DNA from: Acheta domesticus
Taxonomy: Eukaryota; Arthropoda; Insecta; Orthoptera; Gryllidae
Assembly (NCBI GenBank): GCA_031308135.1
Contig: JAHLJT010000631.1
Span: 193,877,685-193,941,684 of the forward strand
DNA: 64,000 bases
Direction of reading: 5' to 3'
Positions 22,459-34,025 of the stretch are shown here, piece by piece (within the stretch, counting starts at the first letter, position 1; every line of letters begins with the position of its first letter). The notes beneath the pieces are model-generated. The model had not been told where the DNA came from, did no database searches, and saw only the letters and a program-made list of their open reading frames with translations. The translations under genes and the position numbers were made by a program.

Positions 22459-25400
22459 CCATTACATCACGACTAAAGATCTTATGAGTCGGCTGAATAT
22501 AAAATCTACTCTAGGTTGCAACCAGCTACCTAAGGAGCAGATTCGGTGACTATCAGTGCCTCTACAATACTTTACGCAAAATGTGGGCTGTTCCAAATAA
22601 AGCAATTTCTTGCACTTCCCAGTCTTTGAATTACCTGGGAGTTTAGACAAGTTCTTACTCAAATTTTGCGGAACAAATCCCAGAGCTCCGATAACTATCG
22701 GGACGACCTGTGCTTTTACGCCCCACATTCGGCTGATCTCGATTTCCAAACTCTTGTATTTAAGACGTTTCTCTGCCTCCTTGGTAACGACGTTTTGATC
22801 GCAAGGTACAGCAACATCGATAAGTAAACACGATTTTTTGGCCAAATCCCGGATAACTATATCCGGTTTGTTTGCCGCTATCGTGCGATCAGTTTGAATT
22901 TGTTGGTCGTACAATATCGTACACAATCCAACAGACGTCACCGGTTTCGGTGAGTGTTCGTACCACTTGGGGCATGTGTTTGGAACTTCGAGGGCGGTAC
23001 AGATCTGCCAGTGGAGGTAGCTACACACCCTGTCATGTCTTTTAAGGTATTCGGTCTTTGCTAGGATTGGACAAGCTGAGACAATATGATCAATGGTTTC
23101 TACTTGCTCCAGGCAAATGCGGCATTTGTCATCTTGGGAAATTTTGAGAACCGCTTTATCATAATGTCGTGTTCTCAAGGCCTGATCTTGGGCAGCTATT
23201 ACAAGTGCTTCCGATTCTGGCTTCATCCTTCCCCTTTTATGCCACATAAATGATTGATCTTTATTGATCTGCACCTTGTCCATTCTTTTTAGGTATTGAC
23301 CGTGGAGTGGTTTGTCTCTCCACGATTTCTTTAACATTTTTTGTGTCTCACACTTCATGTTTAGCAGCATCAGAAGTTCAGTGTCTGTGTTATTCGACGT
23401 GTCTTGCCTAGTTTTCTTCGCAATGTTTCTTGCTACACTAACAATGCCTCTGTTTCCCATTCTTCGGTCAGATTTCATGACCTGCCTCATTAGAGGGTCG
23501 TCTTGATGGCTGACTACATACTTACCCAACCCGACTATTGCGTTGTGCCAGGAGGCCTCAATTTGTCTGAGGCCTCCTCTTCCTCCTTCCTTACGTGACA
23601 CATAAAGTCTATGTATATCAGCTCGAGGGTGGGAAACATGATGCATTGTTAGCAGATTTCTGGTTTTTCGATCCATGGTGCGAATTTCTTGCTCAGTCCA
23701 GTCCACTAGTCCAAAACTGTATTCGGCTACAGGTACCGCCAAACTACCTATTGCAGATATTTTATTCCTGGAATTCAGAGCGGACTGCAGGACCAGTCTA
23801 ACTCTTCTATAATACTCCCTACGAATTCTCTCTTTCATTCTGTCATTCGAGATGGTTTCACATTCTTCAATGCCCAGATATTTGTAAGTTTTACCTGGCT
23901 CAAGATCTTCAATCACAGTGTGCGTATCAATTTCAATGTTCTCAGACGTTGTGAGTTTCCCTCTTTTTAAATTGATTTTTGCACACTTGTCAAGACCAAA
24001 CTTCATGCAGATGTCATTGCTAAAGTCATTCACGACAGACAGCATTTGGGAGAGAATCGCTTCATTCTTAGCAAACACTTTCAGATCATCCATGTAAAAC
24101 AAATGTGATACTGGCCTTTCATCACCATGGAGCTTGTAACCAAAGTCAGCTTGCGACAACTGTCTCGATAGTGGGATCAAACTAATGCAAAAGAGCAGAG
24201 GGGATAGTGAATCTCCTTGAAAAATACCCCTGTTAATCTGAATACTTCTGGTTTCTACTGCTTCCTTTCCGCTGTGGATTAGTAACCTGGTACTCCACGA
24301 CTTCATACTAGCCTTGCAAAACTCAACAAGTCTAGGATGAAATCGATAGATCTCCAGGGTCTTCAAAATCCAATCGTGTGGTACACTATCAAAGGCCTTT
24401 TGGTAGTCAATCCAAGCCATGCTCAAATTACGTTTGCGTTTCTTTACATCATTCAAGATGACTTTATTCAGTAGCAAGGTTTCCTTACACCCATAAGAGA
24501 CTTTACGACATCCTTTTTGTTCAGCTGGCATTAGATGATTCTTATCTAGATGTCTATACATTTTGTCAGCTATAGCTGAAGTTATAACTTTGTACAGTAC
24601 TGGCAGACAAGTAATTGGCCTGTAGTTCTTCGCCAAAGAGCTGTCTCCCGCTTTGGGTAGCAAATACGTGATGCCGCGTGTGAGCCATTCCGGGATTTCC
24701 TTTGGGTTTTCAAAAATTTTATTAACAGCCTTTGCTAGATGAGAATGTATTGCTGTTAATTTCTTAATCCAATAAATCTGGATCTTATCAATCCCGGGGG
24801 ACTTCCAGTTTCCCATGTTCTTAATTGCTTGGAAGAGGTCCTCTTCCGAGAATTGTTGAACATCTTCCACTGTTTCTACAAGTTCATCGGCAGCATCAAC
24901 TTCAGATTGAAGCCAAGATGCGTCTTTGTTGTAGGATCTGCTCTCTTCCCAGATTCCTGCCCAAAATGCTTCGACGTCATCTTTTGAAGGAGTAACAGCT
25001 TTGCCATTCGGTTTTTGAGTCAGATTGCGATAGAATCTCTTCGCGTTTGTTTCAAACAACCGGTTCTGTACACGGAAATCTATTCTACATTTGTACCTTC
25101 TTATTCGTTGAGCCCATGCTTGAATTTTCTCTTTTAGCTTCTCAACTACCATTAGCCTGCTGGTGTCATTTTCAATTTGGTATTTTTGTTCAACATTGAA
25201 TATTTTTCGTTGAACTTTAGGGGTGTGCGTTGATTTAGAAGATGCCTCAGCTAAGAATGATATTTCACGCCGGGTGTCGGCTATCCGTTTCATAATTCTG
25301 TTCATCCATGGGGGTACAGAGCTGTTTACTCTGTTTTGCTGTCGGCCGTCGGTGTTCTTGGCTGGCCCCAAAATTATCTGAGATACTAGATATCCAGTTG

Positions 25401-26126
25401 CATATATGATGTGATTGATTTCAGTAATATCTAGATCTCTGCCTGGGGTCTCCACCACCTCATTTAAGACAGAATTCACTGTTTCTATCACTCTTTTAGC
25501 TTTGGCATTTTCGTATATTCTCCTCAACGGTTCGCGAGATTCAAACGGAAGTTGACTAACTCTTTCTATCTCGCGCCGAAGGAGATTTCGCATCATGTCC
25601 TTATCGTGTAATTCATTGCCAGATGAGTTTTCACCACTGACGTGTGTTTCACTGGAAAGCGATGAACCTTCCACGGGATCATCATTTTCAAGTTCTACAT
25701 GTTCGTCATGTGGATTGTTCGAGCGAAGTACATATTCCGCATTTCTCTCAATGTCAGCAAGTTGATCTGCTGTGAATTTTCCACTGCTGAGTATGTATCG
25801 TCGTTGACTGGCAAGCTTCTTTGAGTCTAGGGTAGGTCTCATATCTGGGTTCCGCTCTCTCCATACCTTGAAAACTTCTATTTCAGAGCCCCCATTTTTC
25901 GCTTTTGCGTAGTAAAAGCACCACATCACCTCCTTTAATTCATCCCGGGTCCATCTCTGACGATGGCTTCGAGCTACTGCCGGCTCTGGGTCCCTGGGAC
26001 TAGCATCCGTGGGATGGCCAGACGTCGACAAGGTGATATTAGCTCGGTTTCTGAGCAGGTATGGGACTTTGGCAGAACAAGGCACGTTAAGATTCATTAC
26101 ATTGCTTGTTCTATCCATTTTGCTCA

Positions 26127-26128
<2 letters not shown>
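22459..26128 (-). mobile_element. R4/Dong-clade non-LTR retrotransposon, near full-length copy 2
   Basis: One long ORF on the minus strand is bracketed by TAA repeats on both sides (22441-22458 and 26129-26170). The flanking repeats match the insertion preference known for Dong. Only three to four bases separate the first ATG from the upstream TAA array, so the 5' UTR is absent or was lost by slight truncation. The 3' UTR is about 140 bp if the ancestral stop is taken near 22575. Copy 1 lies immediately downstream in the same orientation. Confidence 0.9.
22462..26127 (-). CDS. R4/Dong-type polyprotein: Myb-like, reverse transcriptase, CCHC, restriction-like endonuclease
   Basis: The 1221-codon ORF encodes the single protein that nicks target DNA and reverse-transcribes the element RNA on it. 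Order: Myb/SANT-like DNA-binding region about 57-115 (RWTRDELKEVMW, WRERNPDMRP); linker with coiled-coil-like stretches; RT about 470-760 with motif A Asp574 (WIDYQKAFD), FQGDSLSPLLF about 637-647 and catalytic YMDD 678-681; thumb YKYLGIEE about 748; zinc finger C1002-X2-C1005-X8-H1014-X4-C1019; restriction-like endonuclease with KPD (Asp1089) and LLIDVAVP (Asp1104). This domain order and YMDD fit the R4 clade. After residue 1168 (GNSK) a 1-nt deletion relative to copy 1 shifts the frame, replacing the native tail with about 50 unrelated residues. ATG at 26127 was chosen because stops in the TAA array lie just upstream; Met4 is an alternative. Confidence 0.93.

Positions 26129-26170
<42 letters not shown>
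26129..26170. repeat. (ATT)n / (TAA)n target array at 5' end of copy 2
   Basis: About 13 ATT units on the plus strand (TAA/AAT on the element strand) directly precede the start codon of copy 2. Read with the array at 22441, it is the target repeat into which the element inserted. Confidence 0.92.
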
Positions 26171-26171
<1 letters not shown>

Positions 26172-28020
26172 AACAGAGAAGGGCAAGGGTTACCGAAAAT
26201 TAGTAAATTTGTGGACACATATTAAATTAACAAATTATCAAATATATGCTACAGATATTAAATAACTGACTTTTTTAATCATTTATGACACTTGCTTTTC
26301 CAAATATAGTATCGTTAACGACTTTGGGCCAATGCTTTGGCATTGCATTTTGACAAAAAATGTTAGTTCTGTTTGTTACTTATATTACTATGCTTTTACT
26401 CGCAAATTAGTAATATTTTGTATTTATTATTCTGAAACAGTTCATTTATAAATTCTTGGGTATAACCAATGCTCAATGAAAATCATTTATTACGAGGTCC
26501 ATCGTTTTAAATTTTTCGGCTGCTTCGTAATTTAATCTTCCAAGCTTTTAAACCATCACACTGTGGAGAAGTGAGCATGTAGTTCCATTGCTTCTATTTA
26601 TATATTATCTCAGATAGAGTTCCCTATTACATCCCATTAATTGCGCAAGACAGTTTCCAATCGACTTTGCACAATGATTTATTCATAGTGCACCCCAAGG
26701 AAGGCATGAATCTTTCATGTCGGCACCTTTCTGCATCACGATGTTTCAGCTTGCATATTGGGAAGGAAGAGGAATGCAAAGAGTGTTGTTTACGGCGCTG
26801 CGATGTCTAGGATCTATTGCATCTAAATTTCATCCTTCATGCATTCTTCGGGCGAGGATGGATCGTGACTTTACGGGGCCGTTCTATACTACTGTTAAAA
26901 CTCTTGTATCTTTTGCTAGTCAGGACGTTTGTTGGATTGTGGAGGAGACGTATATCTTTTTCGTTTGTTTAGCTCCTTGCGCATTTCTGGCATGTCATAT
27001 ATACTCATCTATTTGATTTACCGGATGAAATGTACCAGCGGCAACTCCAATGCTGTTGATAGGGTTCCGTTCCCACCGTTGAATAATTGTCGATACTACA
27101 TATATAGGAAGAATTAAAACACTGCCTGGAGAATAACGCTGTCTGGAGCTGGTTGCTGTGGAAAAATGCTTATACATGAATTCTGCCAACATTATTTTTT
27201 TAATTACCATTTCGGACATCATTTTGCATTACATACATTTTTGATTCATTTGAATGGTTGACACACGAACTCTGTTATTCTAAAACTTGAATCTACCCCG
27301 AGAGAACCAGACACAGCCTTTTTTAATAATAGTAAAATTAGTGATTTAGCTAGTTTATGATAATGAGTCAATCTTTTATTCTTCAGAAAATTAGCAAAAA
27401 ATCACATGCCAAATACAAAAACAGTTCATATTTACGTTGTTTACAATAGAGCAGAATTGCAATCATTAATTAAATTCCTCCTATACATTCAATGATCTTG
27501 AGATCTCGACACCGAGAATTTGAAAATGGATGACTTGAACTGAATGTTCAACTCCCATTTTTCAAATTCTAAATGTTAAGAAGAAAAATTTACCGACATT
27601 GTTTACATCTGCCAGAAGGGTGAAACGGATCATTGAAAGGTGCAACAGATCATTCAGATGTGCAATTACAGCCTTCGTTCTAGCCAAAAACGAGTCTCAG
27701 GGTCAATTTGTTGAAAGTGAGAGTGTTATTTTATAACAGTTTTGTCTTTGGTCAACCTTTCGTAGCTTTCTCTCCTTGTAAAAGATAATGCTAATAAAAC
27801 TGCTGCTCGAAACTATTTGATGAAACAAAACTTCCAAATTAAGAAATAAATTTTGAAATTAAATTTAGCACAAAAGAATATTAACAGATAAGTTTTATGT
27901 TCTTTCATTAATTGTGTATGTAAGGGATTGATTTATTGTATTTTTGGTTCACCCTAGTAGTATTAAAAGAAAGGTTTCAACAACAAAAAGCAGTCATGTT
28001 CTACTGCTCACCAACTCCAT
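26171..28020. other. AT-rich DNA without a recognised feature
   Basis: The longest ORF is 99 codons at 26717-27016 on the plus strand, with no recognised family and no splice or start context. The rest is featureless. Confidence 0.45.
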
Positions 28021-29345
28021 GAGCGTACGCCTATCGCCAGACGCTGTCTGTCGGAGACATGTTCGACACCGGTGGTGTGTTGGGCACCGCCTGCACCTCA
28101 CATCGCCCAGCTGCCATTTCCTCCGTGGGGCCGACCATTTCCGCCCGCGCCTCCACCTCCAGCCTGACCCTTCCGGCGGCAGCCCCTCCACCTCCAGCTC
28201 CAGCTCCCGCCGCGCGTCGACCCTTCTCACCGTGCTGCCCCCTTCCCCTTGGTGCCCCGGCCACGCCCACCTCTGTGACTCCCCTCTGGACCTCGCAACG
28301 CAGCTCTGTCCACACAGCTTTGCCCCGCTTTTCCTTCCCACGCTTTCCTAGGTCTCGCTGTACTTTGCTGCATCTCATCACGATACGACTTGCCACGCCC
28401 CGCTTTCGTCTGTCACGCACCGCAGCCACGCCACGCCATGCTACACCACACTACGTCACGCCACGCCAACCTCCACTGTCACACTAAACCACACCGTGCC
28501 CCGCTGTCATGTTACGCCACATAATACACCAGCATCCGCTGCCACGCCAAACAACACCATCCTCCACTGTCACGTCACTCCCGGCATCACCACCACACAT
28601 CACATCACAATCCGCTACCGGTCGCCGCCAACCCACCCCTTGCTACTACGCCATGCCACCCATCCTCCGCGGCTACGTCACGACATATCACATCACATGA
28701 CATCACACCACACTCCACTGCCATGTCACGGTACACCACATCGCACCAATCTCCACTGGCACACCAAACCACACCACCCTCCACTTGCACCTCACTTGCA
28801 CACATCATCATTACACACCACATCAAAAATCTCACTCCGCTACGACGCCACACCACAGCAACCTCTGCTACAACGCCACGTCACACTATAGGGCATATTG
28901 GCAATACCACATCAACCTTCGCTTCCATGCCACATCACGCTCCACCTCACCACACTCCCACACATCAAGCTCCTCCAAACCATGCTCCGTCTTACCCTGT
29001 GGCCACGCATTCCCTCGCTCTTCTCCGCATTTACAGTCCCGGCCCTTGCGGCTTGTTTCCTCGCCATTTCTTACTGCCCCATTTCGTCGCACCACGTCGT
29101 TCTGCTCCACACGTTCCCGTGCTCCATCACGCTTCGCTCCGCTCCGCGCCCATCGCCGTTCCCTTCGCCCGGCGCTGCCGATCCGATAGGCCCGGGGCCA
29201 CCTCCGGCGGGCGGACGCCCCGCCCACGCCCACGGGCGCCTGCGTTATCTGCGCAGGGGCGAGGCACTTCCTGGACGACGGCGCGTGGCAGATACGCTCG
29301 CCGCCACGCCCCCAGCTCGCGTCTCCTCGTGCTTGACCCTCATCA
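28020..29345. repeat. GC-rich island grading into a degenerate ~45-bp minisatellite
   Basis: 28020-28400 is CpG-rich, low-complexity DNA. From about 28440 to 28980 a core CCTCCACTGYCACGYCAC recurs roughly every 43-56 bp (for example near 28469, 28525, 28571, 28711, 28754), a strongly degenerate minisatellite. 29000-29340 is again CpG-rich. Many overlapping His/Thr/Pro- or Arg/Ala-rich ORFs on both strands follow from this composition. Confidence 0.6.
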
Positions 29346-29444
29346 CGCGCTAAACAGTGCGTATTTCCCTCATTACCTGTCAAGTCATTAAACGAGAAGG
29401 TGACAAACAGCCGGAACCAAAGCCAGATGGACAGGGGTTGTTTC

Positions 29445-29850
29445 TTCAATTTGGAAAAAAACCCACGAGTGATTTAGGCGCTAGTGGTGTTTACGGACGG
29501 AGACGGACCGACAGACCGACAGACCGACAGACCGACAGACGGACAGACCGACAGACGGACAGACCGATAGACGGACAGACGGACGTTTTGCTTTCAATTG
29601 TTTTTTCGGTAACTAGAACCCACAAAACAGAGATTCTGGTTACACCACGTATTAGGGGATATTTCCCCTTAATTTATCAACTGGTTTTATCCACTTTTTC
29701 GTTATCAGGGTGCGGCAATGATTTTTTTTTCTGGCGAAAATTCGCCGTTTTTTTCGCGCAGCCTTATATAATTTTCCCTATCCTACGTATATTACTCAGT
29801 ATATCCGTATTACTCCGTACTTACGGGAAAGTAAAAATAGGAAGGACGGA
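29445..29850 (+). repeat. Dispersed repeat, tail fragment related to 58.8-61.1 kb
   Basis: It begins gcgctagtggtgtttacgga, passes through a short (gacagacc)n array at about 29503-29580, then continues acaccacgtattaggggat and ttcgcgcagccttatataat. The same ordered blocks occur at about 59300-59520 and 60860-61080. A following ccgtacttacgggaaagtaa segment recurs near 62500. No coding capacity is seen and the element class is unknown. Confidence 0.75.
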
Positions 29851-31200
29851 TGGTTCACTTTAAACGACCAAATTGATAATGTTGGACTGAGATTGCAACT
29901 ATACTAAGTACACCCATACACGAATGCCTCTGGGAGATCTTTTTTAGACATTAGATCACCATCCTGATGTATGGCTCAGGTTTTCTTTATGAAAACAATG
30001 TGAGTCGTATTCCTGGCGCCATACACTTAGTAGTAGTTGTGTATGCCTCTCGTTCGTCCCTGAAGCTAAGCCTGGTTGTACCTTTCTATCAGTCATCCTC
30101 CCTTCTTTCATCTTCTTCCGATGTTCAGTGTAAAATTCTTAAATATCTCCAATATTGTGTGTCAAATTCATTTTTATATGACTTCTTGAGTACTGTATAT
30201 TTTTAATTTAAGACAGAATAGAATATTTTTATACCGAAAGTACTTTCCTCAGGGAAACATAAATATAAGAAAGCAATTCACAAGTACACCAGAAATGGCA
30301 ATCGTCAGACTCAATGTGTGTAGATAAAGAATAAATCATGCAAAATACAGGTAGGTTTTGCGAATGAGAAACACTGAATAATCGAAGTCCGAGCTTGCCT
30401 TGAAATACAGGAAGCAAGTAATGTGTCATTCCAAATAAGAGTTGTATTGACACGTTGCAATGTCGCTAAAACGCTGCTTCCCACTTCAAAGTACTCATTA
30501 TGGAAGTTTGCGTCAGGTTTGCACAAAATGATATCCAATTGCTTCATGATCAAACACCACTAAGTGATCAATTGCGGGTGCTAAGCAAATGTTTAGCGAT
30601 TGGAACTTTACCAGTTTCAAAGCTTATTCTATGACATTACAATTTCTATTTGCAGCTCTCTCATTTCGCTTGAAGTTGCTCTTTCATTTCATCTTCAGTT
30701 GTGACACTTAAAATCATACCTCTGTTGATGAGATATTCTGGATATTGCATCGCACTGGAGGTGTCAGAAAAATACCTTTATTAATTAACACTAATTTTCT
30801 GTCACAAATTTCGTAGTTTTGCGTCAAGTTTCCGCTTAATGTTTAATGTTACGACATTAAATCTGATTTTTCTTTTCTTTTTATTCTTCTTTGTTCTTAC
30901 TCGTATTCGAAATCATCTTCAAACTTTCGTTTTTCTCCTATCTACTAGTCTTTAAAATAACCGATAAAACAATGGGGACATTTTAAAACATTTGAGTAAA
31001 TATTCGTAGAATACGACATCAAGAGGAACAGACGTGGCTCAAAATTTTGACTCACATCCTGGTATATTGCCATTTCAACTTTTCCACATTCTACCTCTAA
31101 CCCTGTTCTTTAACTTTCAGGCCGAGCTCTACCACTTCAAATTGGCTATATACTAGGATTGTCTCGCTGACATCCTTCTGAGTCCAACATAAAAACACGA
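29851..31200. other. AT-rich DNA without a recognised feature
   Basis: No gene, RNA or repeat was recognised. Minus ORFs of 74-80 codons at 30229-30553 overlap in different frames and have no motif. Confidence 0.45.
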
Positions 31201-31665
31201 ATTTTTCTCCCTCCCCCAGCAACCGACAACTTACCGCTGTTGCGCAGCAACCACAGCAAGATCGCAGATCCATCGCACCAACCCCCCACCTTTCATCGAG
31301 CTCTTCCCCTCCACGTAGTATCTCCAGATTCCACCCCCGCCGCGCCGTCGCTCTATCCATCACCCTCCCCTTCCCCCTCCCCCTGCCGTGGTTCCCCGCG
31401 TCGTGCGCCCCTCCCCTCGCCGGGTCCTCCATCGCTGCCACCGCCGCGCAACCACTTCTAGCGCCTTAACGGCGTCGGCTGCGCGGCGATAGCGGGCCGT
31501 AATGAACAAAGCCCCTCTGAGAGCTGCCGACGGCGCGGGCGAGGCACCGGGCGTGGGTGGGGGAGGGGGAGGGGTGGGGGTGGGTGCGGTGGAAGGAGAT
31601 GGGTGAGGGGTGGAGGTAGGATTGGAAGAAGGACGGCCGAGGAGGGGTGCGGGACGGTAAGCGCG
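31201..31665. other. GC-rich low-complexity island
   Basis: C-rich on the plus strand to about 31440, then G-rich (ggggaggggg runs at 31555-31610). The strand switch gives a rough inverted character. Overlapping ORFs on both strands are compositional. Confidence 0.5.
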
Positions 31666-31689
31666 CGTAGCACAGTGGGTCAACATGAC

Positions 31690-31960
31690 TCCAAAAATTG
31701 TGCTTATCGTTTTCCCCTCTGAAAGAACAAAAATGGGCAAATTCTGATCAACAGAAAGTTAGCATGAGCGACACTCACAAACCAAAGGAAACTGAAATAA
31801 AATGATAGTGGAACAATGGGGTGCAAGAACAATGAATCAAAAAGGCCCAAATAAGTGCGCCTATCGTTTACCCTCTGATTTTAAAGAAATAAATTCTGAA
31901 TAACAAAATATTAATCGGTGTGCCCCGTACAAACCAAAGCAAACTGAAATATAGAAAATG
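31690..31960 (+). repeat. Diverged tandem duplication, ~155-bp offset
   Basis: Blocks tgcttatcgttttcccctct and caaaccaaaggaaactgaaa (31701 and 31778 on) recur as gcctatcgtttaccctct and caaaccaaagcaaactgaaa about 155 bp downstream. The two units are clearly related but diverged. No coding signal. Confidence 0.65.
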
Positions 31961-32249
31961 TTCAAAATGTATATGGATTTGCAACACCACATGAATTGAA
32001 CAAATGTAATACAAAATGACATAAAACGACCGTGAAATATTGCTAACTTCATGTTTTATTAGTTAAAAATATATGCAATTTTCCTTTAATTTTATTGCAA
32101 TTTATTGTAGAGTACGGCGATGACCCTGTCTATTAGAGTTCTTCTGATTGCGGAATATCATTGGCTTGCGACTTTTAATCATTCATCATTTCATTTCGTA
32201 TCGTATTCATCATCGTATCATTTCGCAACCTATCAATTAACCTTTGTTA

Positions 32250-32799
32250 TCTAACTCCGATTGATTGATAAATTGATTATTGATTCACCATTACTTTAAC
32301 TACTATCGTTAGTTTCGTAAGGGTAGTGCATGTTCAATCGGGGAGATGGCGATGTTGCTTATATCCGGCGCTGACGTGCCCGTCGGCTAGCGAGGTTTTC
32401 TCCAACCAGTTTCTCCAATTCGCGGGACACCGCCCAAGTTGGGGAAACCTCTGTGCTCCCGACCAGTCTCCCGCCATGAGTGATAGTGTAGTGCGTGTAT
32501 AGATAAGGGATGATGTTAGGACAAGGAAGAGGAAGGAAATAACGCGCGCAGCTCGTGGCCCGTTTGATAGGGTACTGCTCCGGCATTCGCCTGGAATTGA
32601 TCGAAGAAACTATGAAAAACTACCAATCAGAGCAGCTGGTCGCCAGAATTCTCCTCCAGGCAGCGATTGAAATCAACCTAGCTCTCAAGTTAGTGTCGAC
32701 AATCCTGCCACCGTCGGGCCTGGAACTTACGACATCCCGATCAGAGGCAGTGCAGAGACATCAGTTGATGCCCTGAGCCACCTCCCCCGCTCTAACTAC
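32250..32799 (-). repeat. SINE family A, copy 6 (full length, target duplication)
   Basis: Complete minus-strand copy at 32259-32790. TCTAACTCC (32250-32258) and TCTAACTAC (32791-32799) form a 9-bp target duplication with one mismatch. The 3' tail is gattgattgataaattgatt. The head ends with the gatgccctgagccacctccc segment, the reverse complement of a good A-box region. Confidence 0.9.
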
Positions 32800-32814
32800 G
32801 AAAACTAATGCATT

Positions 32815-33245
32815 TGGAGGGGACGTTGTTCGCTCAGTGCCTCGTTTCGGCGCACTGTGCGAGGCGCCGCGGGGAGCGAGGGTGTTGCTCTCGCCTGCTC
32901 CATATTTCCGCCAGGGCCGAGTGGGCGGTGGGGGCCGGGAGGGCTGGCACGGGCAGGGGCTGTGCTGAGCTGAGCTGGGCTGGGCTGGGCCACGCGGGGG
33001 TGCGCGTGGGGCGATGGGTGGGGGAGCGAGAGGCGGGGCGCGGGGTGTGGGGCGCGGGGCGTGGGGTGGGGCGTGTTTTTCGCGCATCGCGCCGCGGGCG
33101 CGGAGATAAATGCGCGCGCGCTGCGGCGGCGGCTGAGAAGCCGGCAGCGCAGGCGGCGGCGGCGGCAGAGGCGGCGCAGGAGGCAGCCGAGGCGGACAAA
33201 TTGACTGCGGGCGGCGCGGCGCCGGCAAGGGGAGAAGAGAACGGG
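32815..33245. other. CpG-rich island
   Basis: Extremely GC-rich, with a (gctggg)n-like run near 32970, gcgcgcgcgc, and gcg-triplet repeats giving poly-Ala/Gly frames. An isolated gagataaatg sequence at about 33100 inside the GC-rich DNA could be a degenerate TATA-like site, but no transcript evidence exists. ORFs on both strands are compositional. Confidence 0.4.
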
Positions 33246-34025
33246 TGGTGAACAAGAGGAAAGAGGGGGTAATGTGAAGGGAGAGAAGACTAGAGGGAAG
33301 GGGGGCATTAGATGAGAGGTGTGGGAATAGAGGGGTCGTGTGGGACTAGAGGGGGACGGGGCTAGAGAGGCGGAGAGGGAGAAGAGAGGAAGGAGTAGAG
33401 TGGAGGGGAGGAAATAGAAGGGAGGAAATAGAGGGGAGGGGAGGTAGAAGAACAGAGGTAAGGCACGGGAGGTGATGAGGGATTAGAGGGATGATCAGAC
33501 ATTAAAGGGTAGGTGAGGGTCTAGAAGAGTGATGGGGGACTACAGGGACACTAGAGTGAAGATGAGTGACTGGAGGGCGGAGAGAGAGAAGAGGGGAGAG
33601 TGTAGAGTGGAAGGAAAGTAATAGAGGAGGAGGTACTAGAAGGGCGGTAAGGCACATAAAGGGAAGGGTGGGTTTAGAGGGAGATGAGGGACGAGATGGT
33701 AAAGGAGTCACTGGAAAGGAGAGGAGGTACTAGAGTGGAGGTGAGGGACTTCAAGGGAGTTGAGGGTCTGGAAAGGAGATGACTACAAAAGAGATGGAGG
33801 GCGAAGAGTGTTGTAATCGCGAGGCAGTGGATCAGGGAGAGAAAAAAGATAGAGGGAATGGGTTGAGGGGTGATGGGAGAGGGAAATGGTGGGATAGATA
33901 GAGGGGCGTGAAGGGTGTTGAAGAGAAAGAGGTGGGGCGGAGAGAAGGGCGGACTGGCGCGGCGCCGGTTTCCACTCGCCTGCTCTCACGGGTAGAAAAG
34001 ACGAGGACGAAAGAGGGGGACGGTT
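33246..34025. repeat. Purine-strand tract with degenerate ~20-bp units
   Basis: For nearly 800 bp the plus strand is almost all A and G, built from degenerate gactagaggggaggtgaggg-like units. It begins exactly where the CpG island ends. Such purine/pyrimidine asymmetry is characteristic of sequences able to form triplex (H-DNA). The minus-strand Pro/Ser/Leu-rich ORFs inside it are compositional. Confidence 0.7.
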
